A stretch of DNA of 64,000 bases from an uncultured bacterium (GCA_905214525.1 CAJMMN010000002.1:124001-188000), one strand, 5' to 3'; counted from the first letter of the stretch, positions 8,057 to 16,736 are shown. The notes: generated from the sequence alone by a model not told the origin. Numbers and translations: made by a program.

Positions 8057-8671
8057 TTATTGGTTGATGCAGTTGGCCACGCGATCAAAATACGAGCAGG
8101 CGGCGATATGCTCCGTTATGCGTCGCTGTCCCTTGGCGGTATCGACGTCCCACAGTTCGTAAGCACGCGCCTCGACCAGCACCACGTCGGTACGGTCCTT
8201 AAGGATCGAACCGCCGCCGTCCTTGCCCTCAAGACGCATAAGCGCATCGAACAATTCCGCCGGAAAGAGCACCGGGCTCGAAGGCTCGCCGTTGCACGCA
8301 AGACGCACCGGATGATTGCGGTCACGCTCGTCAAACGCACGAACCATACCCTCAAAAGAATCCGAACTCACAAGTGGCTGGTCGCCCGGCAAAAAGAGGC
8401 AACCTTTCCAGTTGCGTTCGACTCCCCACGAAAGGCCCGCACGGACGCTTTCGCTGCGCAGCTCGCCATCGTGCAGCACGCACGGGCAATGCTTGTCCTC
8501 GCAAATATGGGCGACCTCGGGCCAACGCGTCGAAACCACAACATCAAAGCCCCCGGGGACCGAATCGATGGTCCGGGCAATCAGCGGCTCGCCATAGATA
8601 TCGGCGAGCATCTTGTTAGAGCCAAACCGCTTGCCCTCGCCCGAAGCCATAATGACGCAACCGAGTTTCAT
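8057..8671 (-). CDS. mocA: MocA-like molybdenum cofactor cytidylyltransferase (YgfJ type)
   Basis: The 204-aa product is a MobA-like nucleotidyltransferase. The N-terminal signature MASGEGKRFGSNKMLADIYG is visible, as is GCLFLPGDQPLVSSDSFEGM with the metal-binding region. Such proteins add CMP (MocA) to molybdopterin, and xanthine dehydrogenase-family enzymes use the cytosine dinucleotide form, so it probably prepares the cofactor for the XdhD-type enzyme. It is 9 nt upstream of the hydantoinase gene and is separated from arcC by 177 nt containing a terminator-like hairpin. Confidence 0.82.
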   Translation of the reverse strand: MKLGCVIMASGEGKRFGSNKMLADIYGEPLIARTIDSVPGGFDVVVSTRWPEVAHICEDKHCPCVLHDGELRSESVRAGLSWGVERNWKGCLFLPGDQPLVSSDSFEGMVRAFDERDRNHPVRLACNGEPSSPVLFPAELFDALMRLEGKDGGGSILKDRTDVVLVEARAYELWDVDTAKGQRRITEHIAACSYFDRVANCINQ

Positions 8672-8795
8672 CTCCGCAAACCTCCCCTGGCTGCCTTGGA
8701 CACCATAGTTGCTATACCCACCATAGCAAGCTCACACTCCGTCGGAACAGGCACGCACTCGTTTTCCAGCGAACGCCTCTTGGCTCCCCATAGCA

Positions 8796-8830
8796 CAAAG
8801 GAGGGCACCCCGCGACGCAGGGCACCCTCC
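8796..8830 (-). terminator. Terminator-like hairpin after the carbamate kinase gene
   Basis: On the minus strand GGAGGG pairs with CCCTCC around an inner CCC/GGG pairing, followed by TTTGTG. It starts 19 nt after the carbamate kinase stop. It would reduce read-through into mocA and the hydantoinase gene. Confidence 0.6.
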
Positions 8831-8848
8831 TCAATGGTGCAGATATGC

Positions 8849-9799
8849 CTACTCAGCGTCGCCGGTAAACGTGGTACCGGTCTTGCCGGCAAGACCGTCA
8901 CGCGCCTTCTCGAGCAGCGTGATGAGCGCCGTGCGGCCCGGCTTGCTCTCGGCAAACGTCGAGGCGGCCTGGACCTTGGGCAGCATGGAGCCGCGACCGA
9001 ACTCGTTGGCCTCGGACAGACGCTTTACGTCAGCCGCGGTCAGCGTGTCGAGCCACTGCTCGTGGTCGGTGCCAAAGCCAATGGCAACCTTCTCCACGAC
9101 CGTCAGGATAATCAGGGCATCGGCATCGAGCTGCTCGGCGAGCTTCTCGGCCGCAAAGTCCTTATCGATGACGGCGGCAGCGCCCTTAAGGTGGTTGCCC
9201 TGGGCCTTGGTGACGGGAATGCCGCCACCGCCGCAGGAGATCACCACGTGGTTGGACTCGACGAGCGACTTGATGGTGTCGAGCTCGACGATGTTCACGG
9301 GCTTGGGCGAAGCCACCACGCGACGGAAGCCCTGCTTCTCGTCGTGGATGAACTGGTAGCCGCGGTCGGCCTCCAGCTCCTTGGCCTCGGCCTCGCTCAT
9401 CCACGGACCGATCGGCTTGACCGGGTCGGCAAAGGCCGGGTCGTCTGCCGCAACCTCGACCTGGGTGAGCACGGTGGCGACACCCTTGTCGATATTGCGG
9501 TCGAGCATTTCCTCGCGCAGCGCATTTTGCAGGTCATAGCCAATGTAGCCCTGGCTCATGGCGCCGCAAACGGACAGCGGGCAGGGAACGTACTTCTGAG
9601 GGTTAGAGCGCGTGAGCTCGGCCATCGCGTTGGCGATCATACCCACCTGGGGACCGTTGCCATGCACGACGACAACCTCGTTGCCCTCCTCGATCAGGTC
9701 GACGATAGCCTTGGAAGTCGTCTTGACGGCCTCCATCTGCTCGGGAAGGTTGGCGCCGAGGGCGTTTCCACCCAGGGCGACAACAATACGCTTAGCCAT
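8849..9799 (-). CDS. arcC: Carbamate kinase (ArcC/YqeA type)
   Basis: The 316-aa product starts MAKRIVVALGGNALGANL and contains VVVHGNGPQVGMIANAMAE and VISCGGGGIPV, signatures of carbamate kinase in the amino-acid kinase fold. It makes ATP from carbamoyl phosphate and ADP, releasing carbamate. It is 14 nt downstream of the YgeW-type carbamoyltransferase, which would deliver carbamoyl phosphate. This step is therefore the probable substrate-level phosphorylation of the purine pathway. Confidence 0.93.
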   Translation of the reverse strand: MAKRIVVALGGNALGANLPEQMEAVKTTSKAIVDLIEEGNEVVVVHGNGPQVGMIANAMAELTRSNPQKYVPCPLSVCGAMSQGYIGYDLQNALREEMLDRNIDKGVATVLTQVEVAADDPAFADPVKPIGPWMSEAEAKELEADRGYQFIHDEKQGFRRVVASPKPVNIVELDTIKSLVESNHVVISCGGGGIPVTKAQGNHLKGAAAVIDKDFAAEKLAEQLDADALIILTVVEKVAIGFGTDHEQWLDTLTAADVKRLSEANEFGRGSMLPKVQAASTFAESKPGRTALITLLEKARDGLAGKTGTTFTGDAE

Positions 9800-9813
9800 T
9801 TCTCAGCCCGGCT

Positions 9814-11016
9814 TTAGGCCTGGAACCAACGGGCGGTGTTGCGCTCGTCGAGGGCCTTGAGGGTAGCGGCGGGATCGGCAACCTTCTGCAGGAACATCAT
9901 GGCTGCGATGGCGTACGGCTTGTAGCTGGCCTCCTTGTACATGCCCACACGGTGCATGTCGAAGACGTCGGCGTTGACCTCGCCGTGCTCGCAGGAGACA
10001 CCGGAGATGTCGGCGGGCAGCGGATGCATAAAGATGGTGTCCTGGCCGTTGGCGGTCTTCTCCATGAGCTCGGTCGTGGAGCACCAATCCTGATGCGTAG
10101 CGTTCTGAGCGAGCAGCTCCTTCTCGAGCGCAGCGATGCCGGCGTCGTCGCCCTCGGCGTACAGGTTGGTACGCTTCTCCATGGCGGCAAACGGAGCCCA
10201 GCTCTTGGGGATCACGATGTCGGCGCCCTCGAAGGCCTCGGCCATGGTGTTGACCTGCTTAAAGGTGGTGCCGGACTCGGCGGCGTAGCCCTTAGCGCGC
10301 TCGACGACCTCGGGCATGAGGTCGTAGCCCTCGGGGTGAGCCAGGGTGACGTCCATGCCAAAACGGGGCAGCAGGCTGATCAGCGACTGCGGGCAGGACA
10401 GCGGCTTGCCGTAAGAGGGCGAGTAGGCCCAGGTAACGGCAACCTTCTTGCCCTTGAGGTTCTCGAGGCCGCCAAACTCGTTGATGAGGTAGAGCATGTC
10501 GGCAGAGGACTGCGTGGGGTGATCGGAGTCGGACTGCAGGGAGATGAGCGTGGGACGGTGATCAAGAACGCCGTCCTCGTAAGCCTGCTGCACGGACTCG
10601 GAGACCTCGGCCATGTAGGCGTCGCCCTTGCCGATGTACATGTCATCGCGGATGCCGATGACGTCGGCCATGAAGGAGATCATGGTAGCGGTCTCGCGGA
10701 CGGTCTCGCCGTGGGCGATCTGGGACTTCTTCTCGTCCAGGTCCTGCAGCTCAAGGCCGAGCAGGTTGGCGGCCTTAGAGAAGGAGAAGCGCGTACGGGT
10801 GGAGTTGTCGCGGAACAGGGAGACGGCCAGACCCGAGTCGAAGATCTTGGACGAAACGTTGTTCTCGCGCAGCTCGCGCAGGGCGTCGGCGACGATGTAG
10901 AGCGCCTTGAGCTCATCGGTGGTCTTGTCCCAGGTGTGCAGGAAGTCGCTGCCGTACATGCCCTTAAAATCGAGGCCGTTCAGCTGCTCGACGAGCTCGG
11001 TAAACTTCGCGTCCAT
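9814..11016 (-). CDS. ygeW: YgeW-type knotted catabolic carbamoyltransferase
   Basis: The 400-aa product belongs to the aspartate/ornithine carbamoyltransferase superfamily. The carbamoyl-phosphate loop appears as LFRDNSTRTRFSFSKAA near residue 70, with the second-domain signature FMHPLPADISGVSCEHGEV. Length and the motif HPTQSSADMLYLINEFG match YgeW, not OTCase. The family is thought to act in the phosphorolytic direction on a ureido compound in purine breakdown; the substrate is not proven. The start at 11016 is chosen over an upstream open frame because AGAAAGGAT lies 6 nt before it. It is directly followed by arcC. Confidence 0.9.
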   Translation of the reverse strand: MDAKFTELVEQLNGLDFKGMYGSDFLHTWDKTTDELKALYIVADALRELRENNVSSKIFDSGLAVSLFRDNSTRTRFSFSKAANLLGLELQDLDEKKSQIAHGETVRETATMISFMADVIGIRDDMYIGKGDAYMAEVSESVQQAYEDGVLDHRPTLISLQSDSDHPTQSSADMLYLINEFGGLENLKGKKVAVTWAYSPSYGKPLSCPQSLISLLPRFGMDVTLAHPEGYDLMPEVVERAKGYAAESGTTFKQVNTMAEAFEGADIVIPKSWAPFAAMEKRTNLYAEGDDAGIAALEKELLAQNATHQDWCSTTELMEKTANGQDTIFMHPLPADISGVSCEHGEVNADVFDMHRVGMYKEASYKPYAIAAMMFLQKVADPAATLKALDERNTARWFQA

Positions 11017-11059
11017 GTAAATATCCTTTCTAAAAGTGAAACGATCGCAATGAGTAGAT

Positions 11060-11099
11060 GTGCTCCGGCATGTGCGTGTGGCTAGAACATGCCGAGCAC
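11060..11099 (-). other. Hairpin between ygeY and ygeW
   Basis: GTGCTCCGGCATGT (11060-11073) pairs with ACATGCCGAGCAC (11087-11099) with one bulged base. It sits about 45 nt upstream of the ygeW start inside a 203-nt intergenic region. It has no T-run, so mRNA stabilization or attenuation is more likely than termination. The rest of the gap holds no gene. Confidence 0.5.
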
Positions 11100-11219
11100 T
11101 ATGACGAGGACCCGCTACCGTTGAGGAAGCATGGGAGATAACGACCGCGGGCCCCCAAGTCAACGGGGGGGTGCCGGGGACACGAGCGGCCCCCGGCTCA
11201 ACAAGATCGAGGAATGGGA

Positions 11220-12605
11220 CTAATCGATCTTGTTGTTGGTCAGACCGGCGCGGAACACGGTGGCGTCGCCATCGGCCTGGCTCGGATCGTAGAGGTTCAG
11301 GGCAGCCACATACATGGCGGCAGCGGCGACCAGGTCGTCCTTGTAGGTGACCTCGTTGGGAGCGTGGGCCTGAGACTCGGCACCCGGGCCAAAGCCGACG
11401 CAGGGGATGCCATAGCGGCCCTGGATGGAAACGCAGTTCGTGGAGAAGGTCCACTTGTCGCACAGCGGACGACCGGTGCGCTTGTCCATGCTGGGCTCGC
11501 AGCCGATGCGCTCGTCACCGAACATAGCCTTGTGGGCGTCGACGAGGGCCTTGACGTGCGGAGCAGTCTCCTTGTTGATCCACGTGGGGAAGTAAGCCTC
11601 GGTCTCGTAGACCTCGCCGGTCCAGGACGGACGGTCGTACATGTACATGGAGACCTTCACGTCGTCGCCGTACTTCTTGGCAGCAGGCAGGTTGCGGATC
11701 TCGTCCAGGCAGGACTCCCAAGTCTCACCGGCGGTCATGCGACGGTCGATGGAGATGGCGCAGGAATCAGCCACGGCACAACGGCTGGGGCTGGTGTAGA
11801 AGATCTGGCTGACGGTGCAGGTGCCGCGGCCCAGGAAGCGGGCGTCCTCGAAGTGCTCGGGGTTGTACTTGGGATCGAGCATCTTGACGAGGCCCTTGAT
11901 GTCGGTCGACTCGTCGCAGCCGTTGTTGTTGAGAGCGCGGACGTCGGCGATGATGTCGGCCATCTTGTAGATGGCGTTGTCGCCGCGGTCGGGAGCGGAG
12001 CCGTGGCAGGAGGTGCCGTGAACGTCGACGCGGATCTCCATGCGGCCGCGGTGACCGCGATAGATGCCGCCGTCGGTGGGCTCGGTGGAAATGACGAACT
12101 CGGGCTTAATGCCGTCCTTGTTGTAGATGTACTGCCAGCACATGCCGTCGCAGTCCTCTTCCTGGACGGTGCCGACGACCATGATCTTGTAGCCCTCGGG
12201 GATGAGGCCCATGTCCTTCATCATCTTGGCAGCGTAGGTAGCGGAAGCCATGCCGCCCTCCTGGTCGGAGCCGCCGCGGCCGTAGATGATCTCGTCGGTC
12301 TCGTAGCCCTCATAGGGATCGGCATCCCAGTTCTCGATGTTGCCGATGCCAACGGTGTCGATGTGGGAGTCGATGGCGATGATCTTGTCGCCCTCGCCCA
12401 TAAAGCCCATGACGTTGCCCAGGCCGTCGACCTTGACCTCGTCATAGCCAAGGCTCTCCATCTCGGCCTTGATGCAGGCAACAACCTCACCCTCCTCGCA
12501 GGACTCAGAGGGATGGGAGATCATGGCGCGCAGGAAGCGAGTCATATCAGCACGATGGGACTCAGCAGCAGCCTTGATAGCATCGAAATCGAGTTCTTTA
12601 GCCAT
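11220..12605 (-). CDS. ygeY: YgeY, selenium metabolism-linked M20-family hydrolase
   Basis: The 461-aa product is an M20 metallopeptidase-fold enzyme. Metal ligands are in IAIDSHIDTVG (His, Asp), GRGGSDQEGGMA (bridging Asp) and VGTVQEEDCDG (Glu-Glu), with a later dimerization domain. The sequence matches the YgeY subgroup found with YgeX and YgeW in purine clusters, where hydrolysis of a carbamoyl/ureido or amide bond is presumed. It is 74 nt downstream of ygeX, a gap that contains a short hairpin. The precise substrate is unknown. Confidence 0.9.
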   Translation of the reverse strand: MAKELDFDAIKAAAESHRADMTRFLRAMISHPSESCEEGEVVACIKAEMESLGYDEVKVDGLGNVMGFMGEGDKIIAIDSHIDTVGIGNIENWDADPYEGYETDEIIYGRGGSDQEGGMASATYAAKMMKDMGLIPEGYKIMVVGTVQEEDCDGMCWQYIYNKDGIKPEFVISTEPTDGGIYRGHRGRMEIRVDVHGTSCHGSAPDRGDNAIYKMADIIADVRALNNNGCDESTDIKGLVKMLDPKYNPEHFEDARFLGRGTCTVSQIFYTSPSRCAVADSCAISIDRRMTAGETWESCLDEIRNLPAAKKYGDDVKVSMYMYDRPSWTGEVYETEAYFPTWINKETAPHVKALVDAHKAMFGDERIGCEPSMDKRTGRPLCDKWTFSTNCVSIQGRYGIPCVGFGPGAESQAHAPNEVTYKDDLVAAAAMYVAALNLYDPSQADGDATVFRAGLTNNKID

Positions 12606-12645
12606 TGTTCATAACCTTTCAAACGAAGGAATCTACCTGTGAGGT

Positions 12646-12672
12646 GGCGGAGCGATACCTATTTACTCCGCC
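12646..12672 (-). other. Short hairpin between ygeX and ygeY
   Basis: GGCGGAG (12646-12652) and CTCCGCC (12666-12672) form a 7-bp stem in the 74-nt gap between ygeX and ygeY. It may set relative mRNA stability of the two cistrons. Confidence 0.4.
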
Positions 12673-12679
12673 CTAACGA

Positions 12680-13894
12680 TTAGCAAGTGGGATATTCGCC
12701 TTCCCAAACAATACGGCGATACTGGTCGGGATCGGTGTCGCCCTCGGTGGAGAAGCAGAGCACGGAGCTCGTCTTGTCCAGGCCGATGAGTTCCTTGAGC
12801 TCGGCGTACTCGGGATCGAGCATGAGAGTCTCGACCAGGCCGGTGGTCACAGCGCCGGACTCGCCGGAGATGACGCGCGGGTCGCCCTTCTCGGGAGCGC
12901 CCAGGGTGCGCATGCCGCGAGCGGTGACCCAGTCGGGGCAGGACACGAAGGCGGTGGTGTGGTTGCGCAGGATATCCCAGCCCAGGATGTTGGGCTCGCC
13001 GCAGCACAGGCCGGCCATGATGGAGGGCATGTCGCCGTCCACGATGCGCGGATCGCCGTCGCCGGCGGCAGCGCCCTTGTACAGGCAGGCGGCAGGAGCG
13101 CACTCGACCACGACAAAAGTGGGCGGGTTATCGGGATACAGGTTGGTGAAGTAGCCCACCACGGCGCCGGCGAGCGAGCCCACGCCAGCCTGGACAAAGA
13201 CGTGCGTCGGGCGGTTGATGGCCATCTCGCGCAGCTGCTCGGCAGCCTCGGAAGCCATGGTGCCGTAGCCCTCCATGATCCAAGACGGGATCTTCTCGTA
13301 GCCCTCCCAAGCGGTGTCCTGAACGATAACGCCGCGCTCGCAGGCGCCGGCCTCGGCGGCGGCCATGCGCACGCACTCGTCGTAGTTGACCTCTTCGATG
13401 GTCACCGTGGCGCCCTCGGCGGCGATGTTATCAAAACGGGGCTTGGTGGAACCCTTGGGCATGTGCACGACGGCCTTCTGGCCCAGCTTGTTGGCAGCCC
13501 ATGCCACGCCGCGGCCATGGTTGCCGTCGGTGGCGGTAAAGAAGGTTGCCTGGCCAAAGTCCTTGGCAAGTTGATCGGAGGTCAGGTAATCGAAGGTGCA
13601 CTCGGCAACGTCCTTGCCGGTCTCGTCGGCAATGTAGTTGGCCATGGCAAACGAACCGCCCAGGACCTTAAAGGCGTTGAGGCCAAAGCGATAGCTCTCG
13701 TCCTTAACGCACAGGTTGGACAGGCCCAGGCGCGCAGCCTGGCCGTCCAGGCGGGCAAGCGGAGTGACGGTATATTGAGGGAACGACTGGTGGAAGGCGC
13801 GGGCCTTCTTCACGTGGTCGAGGCTCATGATTCCCAAGTGCTTGTCATCGCTCTTGGGCATCGTGTTGCCCGCCCACTGGATCTTATCGGCCAT
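12680..13894 (-). CDS. ygeX: Diaminopropionate ammonia-lyase (YgeX)
   Basis: The 404-aa product is a fold-type II PLP enzyme. The Schiff-base lysine is in RFGLNAFKVLGGSFAM near residue 75, and ATDGNHGRGVAWAANKLGQ binds cofactor phosphate and substrate. Length and motifs match 2,3-diaminopropionate ammonia-lyase, which gives pyruvate and two ammonia through an aminoacrylate intermediate. It is the first gene of the ygeX-ygeY-ygeW-arcC series and has a divergent regulator upstream with two palindromic operators between them. It probably completes purine carbon breakdown to pyruvate. Confidence 0.93.
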   Translation of the reverse strand: MADKIQWAGNTMPKSDDKHLGIMSLDHVKKARAFHQSFPQYTVTPLARLDGQAARLGLSNLCVKDESYRFGLNAFKVLGGSFAMANYIADETGKDVAECTFDYLTSDQLAKDFGQATFFTATDGNHGRGVAWAANKLGQKAVVHMPKGSTKPRFDNIAAEGATVTIEEVNYDECVRMAAAEAGACERGVIVQDTAWEGYEKIPSWIMEGYGTMASEAAEQLREMAINRPTHVFVQAGVGSLAGAVVGYFTNLYPDNPPTFVVVECAPAACLYKGAAAGDGDPRIVDGDMPSIMAGLCCGEPNILGWDILRNHTTAFVSCPDWVTARGMRTLGAPEKGDPRVISGESGAVTTGLVETLMLDPEYAELKELIGLDKTSSVLCFSTEGDTDPDQYRRIVWEGEYPTC

Positions 13895-13986
13895 ACGGTG
13901 AACTCCTTAAGTCCTCTCTTGCCGGCCCCCGCATACGCGTTTCAGTCCATTCCCATTCATGCGACTGAACTTTTATGTGGATGCCA

Positions 13987-14052
13987 AACAAAAAGTTTGT
14001 TAGTACTGTTCTATCACACTTTTTGATTGGTAAACCTAACAAATTGTTTGTT
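13987..14052. promoter_or_regulatory. Two 15-bp palindromic operators in the ygeX/regulator divergent region
   Basis: AACAAAAAGTTTGTT (13987-14001) and AACAAATTGTTTGTT (14038-14052) share the palindrome AACAAA-N3-TTTGTT, with centres 51 bp apart (about five helical turns). They lie between divergent ygeX and the DauR/YheO-type regulator gene. On the minus strand the second palindrome supplies a TTGTTA that could be a -35 for ygeX. The most economical reading is a binding site pair for the adjacent regulator. Confidence 0.6.
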
Positions 14053-14171
14053 GCCGTAATCGGTACCTTTTCGCCGCCGAACGGTCACATAGCGCAGCGA
14101 CGCTTTCGTTATTTGCGAACAAGTGTGGTTTATGGCAAAGTGTGCCCAAACTAATTTTTAGGAAGGCACCC

Positions 14172-14825
14172 ATGACCCCCGCACAGATTGAGTTTTATAA
14201 GCGTCTTGCACACGGCCTGGCGCTCCAATTTGGCCCCAACTGCGAAGTCGTCGTCCACGATCTGGAGACCGAGGACGTGGACCACTCCATCGTAGTGATC
14301 GAAAACGGCCACGTCAGCGGGCGCAAACTGGGTGACGGCCCCAGCCATATCGTGTTTGAGTCCATGCACGAGGGCAGCACCGACGTACACGACCGCGAGC
14401 CGTACCTCACTAAAACCACCGATGGCAAGCTGCTCAAGTCCTCAACCATCTTTATCCGCAACGACGAGGGCAAGCCCGTCGGCATTTTGGGCATCAACTT
14501 TGACATTACGCTTATGAAGGCTTTTGAGCGTTCGCTCGACGCCTTTACCGGCACCGGCGGCACGGGCTACACCGAGCCCGAGCCCATTACCAAGAACATC
14601 GGCGACCTGCTCGAGGACCTGCTGCACGAGTGCGAGCAGTTTGTGGGCAAGCCCGCGGCACTCATGACCAAAGACGAGCGCATTCGTGCCATTGGCTACC
14701 TCGACCGTCGCGGTGCCTTCCTCATTTCCAAGTCGAGCGAGCGTGCCTGTGAGTTCTTTGGCATCTCCAAGTACAGCTTTTATAGCTACCTCAATGAGGC
14801 CAAGGCGGCGGCCGGCGACAAGTAG
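14172..14825 (+). CDS. DauR/YheO-family transcriptional regulator (first copy)
   Basis: The 217-aa product has an N-terminal YheO-like PAS domain (FGPNCEVVVHDLE, then IENGHVSGRKLGDGPSH and SSTIFIRNDEGKPVGILGIN, residues about 15-115). A C-terminal helix-turn-helix ends in ACEFFGISKYSFYSYLNEAK. The family includes regulators of amino-acid and purine-type catabolism. ATG 14172 is chosen over an in-frame GTG at 14142 because AGGAAGG lies 7 nt before it. It is divergent from ygeX and probably senses a pathway metabolite; whether it activates or represses is unknown. Confidence 0.82.
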   Translation: MTPAQIEFYKRLAHGLALQFGPNCEVVVHDLETEDVDHSIVVIENGHVSGRKLGDGPSHIVFESMHEGSTDVHDREPYLTKTTDGKLLKSSTIFIRNDEGKPVGILGINFDITLMKAFERSLDAFTGTGGTGYTEPEPITKNIGDLLEDLLHECEQFVGKPAALMTKDERIRAIGYLDRRGAFLISKSSERACEFFGISKYSFYSYLNEAKAAAGDK

Positions 14826-14948
14826 GCACTCGCCTGGATTGCCCCTCCCCTTTTGGGCGCGAGTTCTGGAAAGCACGAATCCAAGACCGAGCCGCTTGGG
14901 AAGTTCCATATAATCGATGTCATTAGTATTTCGAAAGGATGGAACAGA

Positions 14949-15935
14949 ATGGCGTTGAGCAAGGCATCATGCACCGGTCGCGGATTGATTCCGGCAATTG
15001 GTGGACATGTGCACCGCATGTTCGATGAGGGTGAAGACGACCTGTTTTCGCTGAGCCTTGACGACGTGATGGATGATCGCCCGTGGACCGCCGACGAACT
15101 CATGGGCGGCGGGGCTCGCCCGTCAAGCCCCAATCCCGCACTTGCGCCTAAGCCCGCATCTGCGCCGACTCCTGCGCAGTCGCCTGTTTCGACGCCCGCG
15201 CCTACGCCCGCACCCACTTCGGCGCCCACGCTCGCTCCCCGCCCCGCAAGCGACCCGTCCGAGACGGCGGCATTTCTCGCCGCAGCGACGCAGGGCAAAT
15301 CGGCCGACAGCACCGTTATGTACAACGCCCAGCAGTTGCCCGTTCCTGCGGCACGCAAGCCTCCGGTCACAAGGCTCGACGAGCCCGTTGCCCGTCAGGT
15401 TGCCTACGATTCCTGGGCTGCAACCGATCTTGATGAGACCTCTACCGGCATGCCGGCGCTCGACGTTCCAGTTAACCCGCTTTTTGCCGCCAACACGAGC
15501 GCCGCGGACTATGAGGGCGATGCGGCATATTCCGATTATTCCGATGGCTATGCTGGCAACGGTCGCATCGAGACCGAGGATTATGGCACCGCATCGAGCG
15601 ATTATCTCAACGATCCGTACGCTGCCACGCCTGCACCGGAATATGACCCGGAGGCCGCGTCCGCGCCGGCGTATACCAAAAGCACGGGCGAAGAACGCTT
15701 CGCCGATTATTACGCCGAGGAAAAGGCACTGCGTTTCTCGGAATTTCCGCAGGCAGTCAAGGTTGCCTTTATCGCCATTATCATCGCCCTGCTCGGCGTC
15801 ATTGCGTTTGAGGGATTCCAGCTGTTCCGCGGCCCCACCCAAGCGGAGTCGGAGACCCAGCAAAAAGAGGACGATAACCAGTACCTGGACATCAACGCCC
15901 TCAAGGGCGACCCCAACGACGGGGACGACGAGTAG
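14949..15935 (+). CDS. Hypothetical protein with Pro/Ala-rich stretch and one C-terminal membrane segment
   Basis: I do not recognise this 328-aa protein. After an N-terminal acidic region (FDEGEDDLFSLSLDDVMDD) comes a Pro/Ala/Ser/Thr-rich stretch at about residues 58-100 (repeated APTPAP-like units), then a Tyr/Asp/Gly-rich low-complexity part. A single hydrophobic segment follows near residue 280 (VAFIAIIIALLGVIAFEGF), and a charged tail rich in Glu/Asp and Gln. No signal peptide is seen, so the long N-terminal part is likely cytoplasmic, anchored at the C-terminus. AAAGGATGG supports the start at 14949. It sits at the edge of the repeat island. Confidence 0.7.
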   Translation: MALSKASCTGRGLIPAIGGHVHRMFDEGEDDLFSLSLDDVMDDRPWTADELMGGGARPSSPNPALAPKPASAPTPAQSPVSTPAPTPAPTSAPTLAPRPASDPSETAAFLAAATQGKSADSTVMYNAQQLPVPAARKPPVTRLDEPVARQVAYDSWAATDLDETSTGMPALDVPVNPLFAANTSAADYEGDAAYSDYSDGYAGNGRIETEDYGTASSDYLNDPYAATPAPEYDPEAASAPAYTKSTGEERFADYYAEEKALRFSEFPQAVKVAFIAIIIALLGVIAFEGFQLFRGPTQAESETQQKEDDNQYLDINALKGDPNDGDDE

Positions 15936-16006
15936 CGAGGGCTGAAGGCGGCCGCAGGATCCCGCATCCAGCACCGGCTTCTAAGTGCTGTTTTGTCATC
16001 CAGCTA

Positions 16007-16115
16007 CACTTTTCCGGATAATTTGCCCATCGAATTTGACACTTTTCCGAAGTTTTAAGGTGCCTATTTCGACACTTTTCCGTACTTTTACACGACTGAT
16101 TTCGACACTTTTCCG
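16007..16115. repeat. Four direct repeats with exact 33-bp period
   Basis: The 10-mer CACTTTTCCG starts at 16007, 16040, 16073 and 16106, exactly 33 bp apart, and is usually preceded by TTCGA or TTTGA. Only about 14-15 bp per unit is conserved. Such multiple-site ends are known from some insertion sequences (for example the IS21 family), and the array lies directly outside an ATPase gene remnant. No transposase gene remains. Confidence 0.75.
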
Positions 16116-16229
16116 GATGAAAGCCGAATAATCACTTGGGAAATCAAGCGCCATCCGCGCGCGCTGATAGACTCCATCGTGCCCGCAAGGAGCGGGCGCG
16201 TTTTATCCAGAGTCGGGGTAGAGAGTTGG

Positions 16230-16536
16230 CTCCACGATCCCGACGCCAACCGACCAAGAGGCACGGTGGCCCTGCCAACATCGATGAAAGGAGTCCGTAT
16301 GGACAATTTCTCCGTGCGCAGCGAGCGCAACTTCCACAACCTGGCAGCCAAGCCAAAACTCCGCACAGGTCCTCGGTCAGCTTGAGCCTGTTGAAGAGAT
16401 CCAGGTACGCAGCGATGGTCCTCTCGTCGGGGCCCGCCTCACCGTACGAGGCGTCCTTTATGAGCGTCTTGTACGTGACAGCCTGGCTCTCGTTCATGGC
16501 AAGAGCTCGCAAAAGGCCGCGTGCAAGCTCGGGCAA
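16230..16536 (-). pseudogene. Remnant of a DUF4143-type AAA ATPase
   Basis: The minus-strand frame reads ARGLLRALAMNESQAVTYKT, then DERTIAAYLDLFNRLKLTED and LAWLPG, matching the region before and inside the DUF4143 domain of ATPases often carried by mobile or toxin-antitoxin-like loci. A frame change is needed to continue (WKLRSLRTEK, then FIDVGRATVPLG resembling the family FVDPSIA motif). The N-terminal P-loop domain and the C-terminus are missing. It is flanked by the 33-bp repeats on one side and the 23-bp repeats on the other. Confidence 0.65.
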
Positions 16537-16551
16537 TCATGCGATATACGA

Positions 16552-16651
16552 AATTACGCCATTTTCAATGCGGATTTTACGCTACTTCCAATGTAGTTTT
16601 TACGCCGTTGCGGATGTAGTTTTTACGCTATGTTCATTGAAAGTTTTACGC
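16552..16651. repeat. Five direct repeats with exact 23-bp period
   Basis: The 8-mer TTTTACGC (first copy AATTACGC) starts at 16552, 16575, 16598, 16621 and 16644, exactly 23 bp apart. Most units read (G)TAGTTTTTACGC or close variants. Together with the 33-bp repeats at 16007-16115 they bracket the DUF4143 ATPase remnant. This suggests the two iterated ends of a decayed element, or protein-binding iterons. Confidence 0.75.
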
Positions 16652-16736
16652 TTGGCATCCTTAGCGCGACGCTCGCTCAACCCCTGACCACCGGATTGCC
16701 CGAATTCCGGGATGCTGCCTCCGCTCCAAACAAAAG

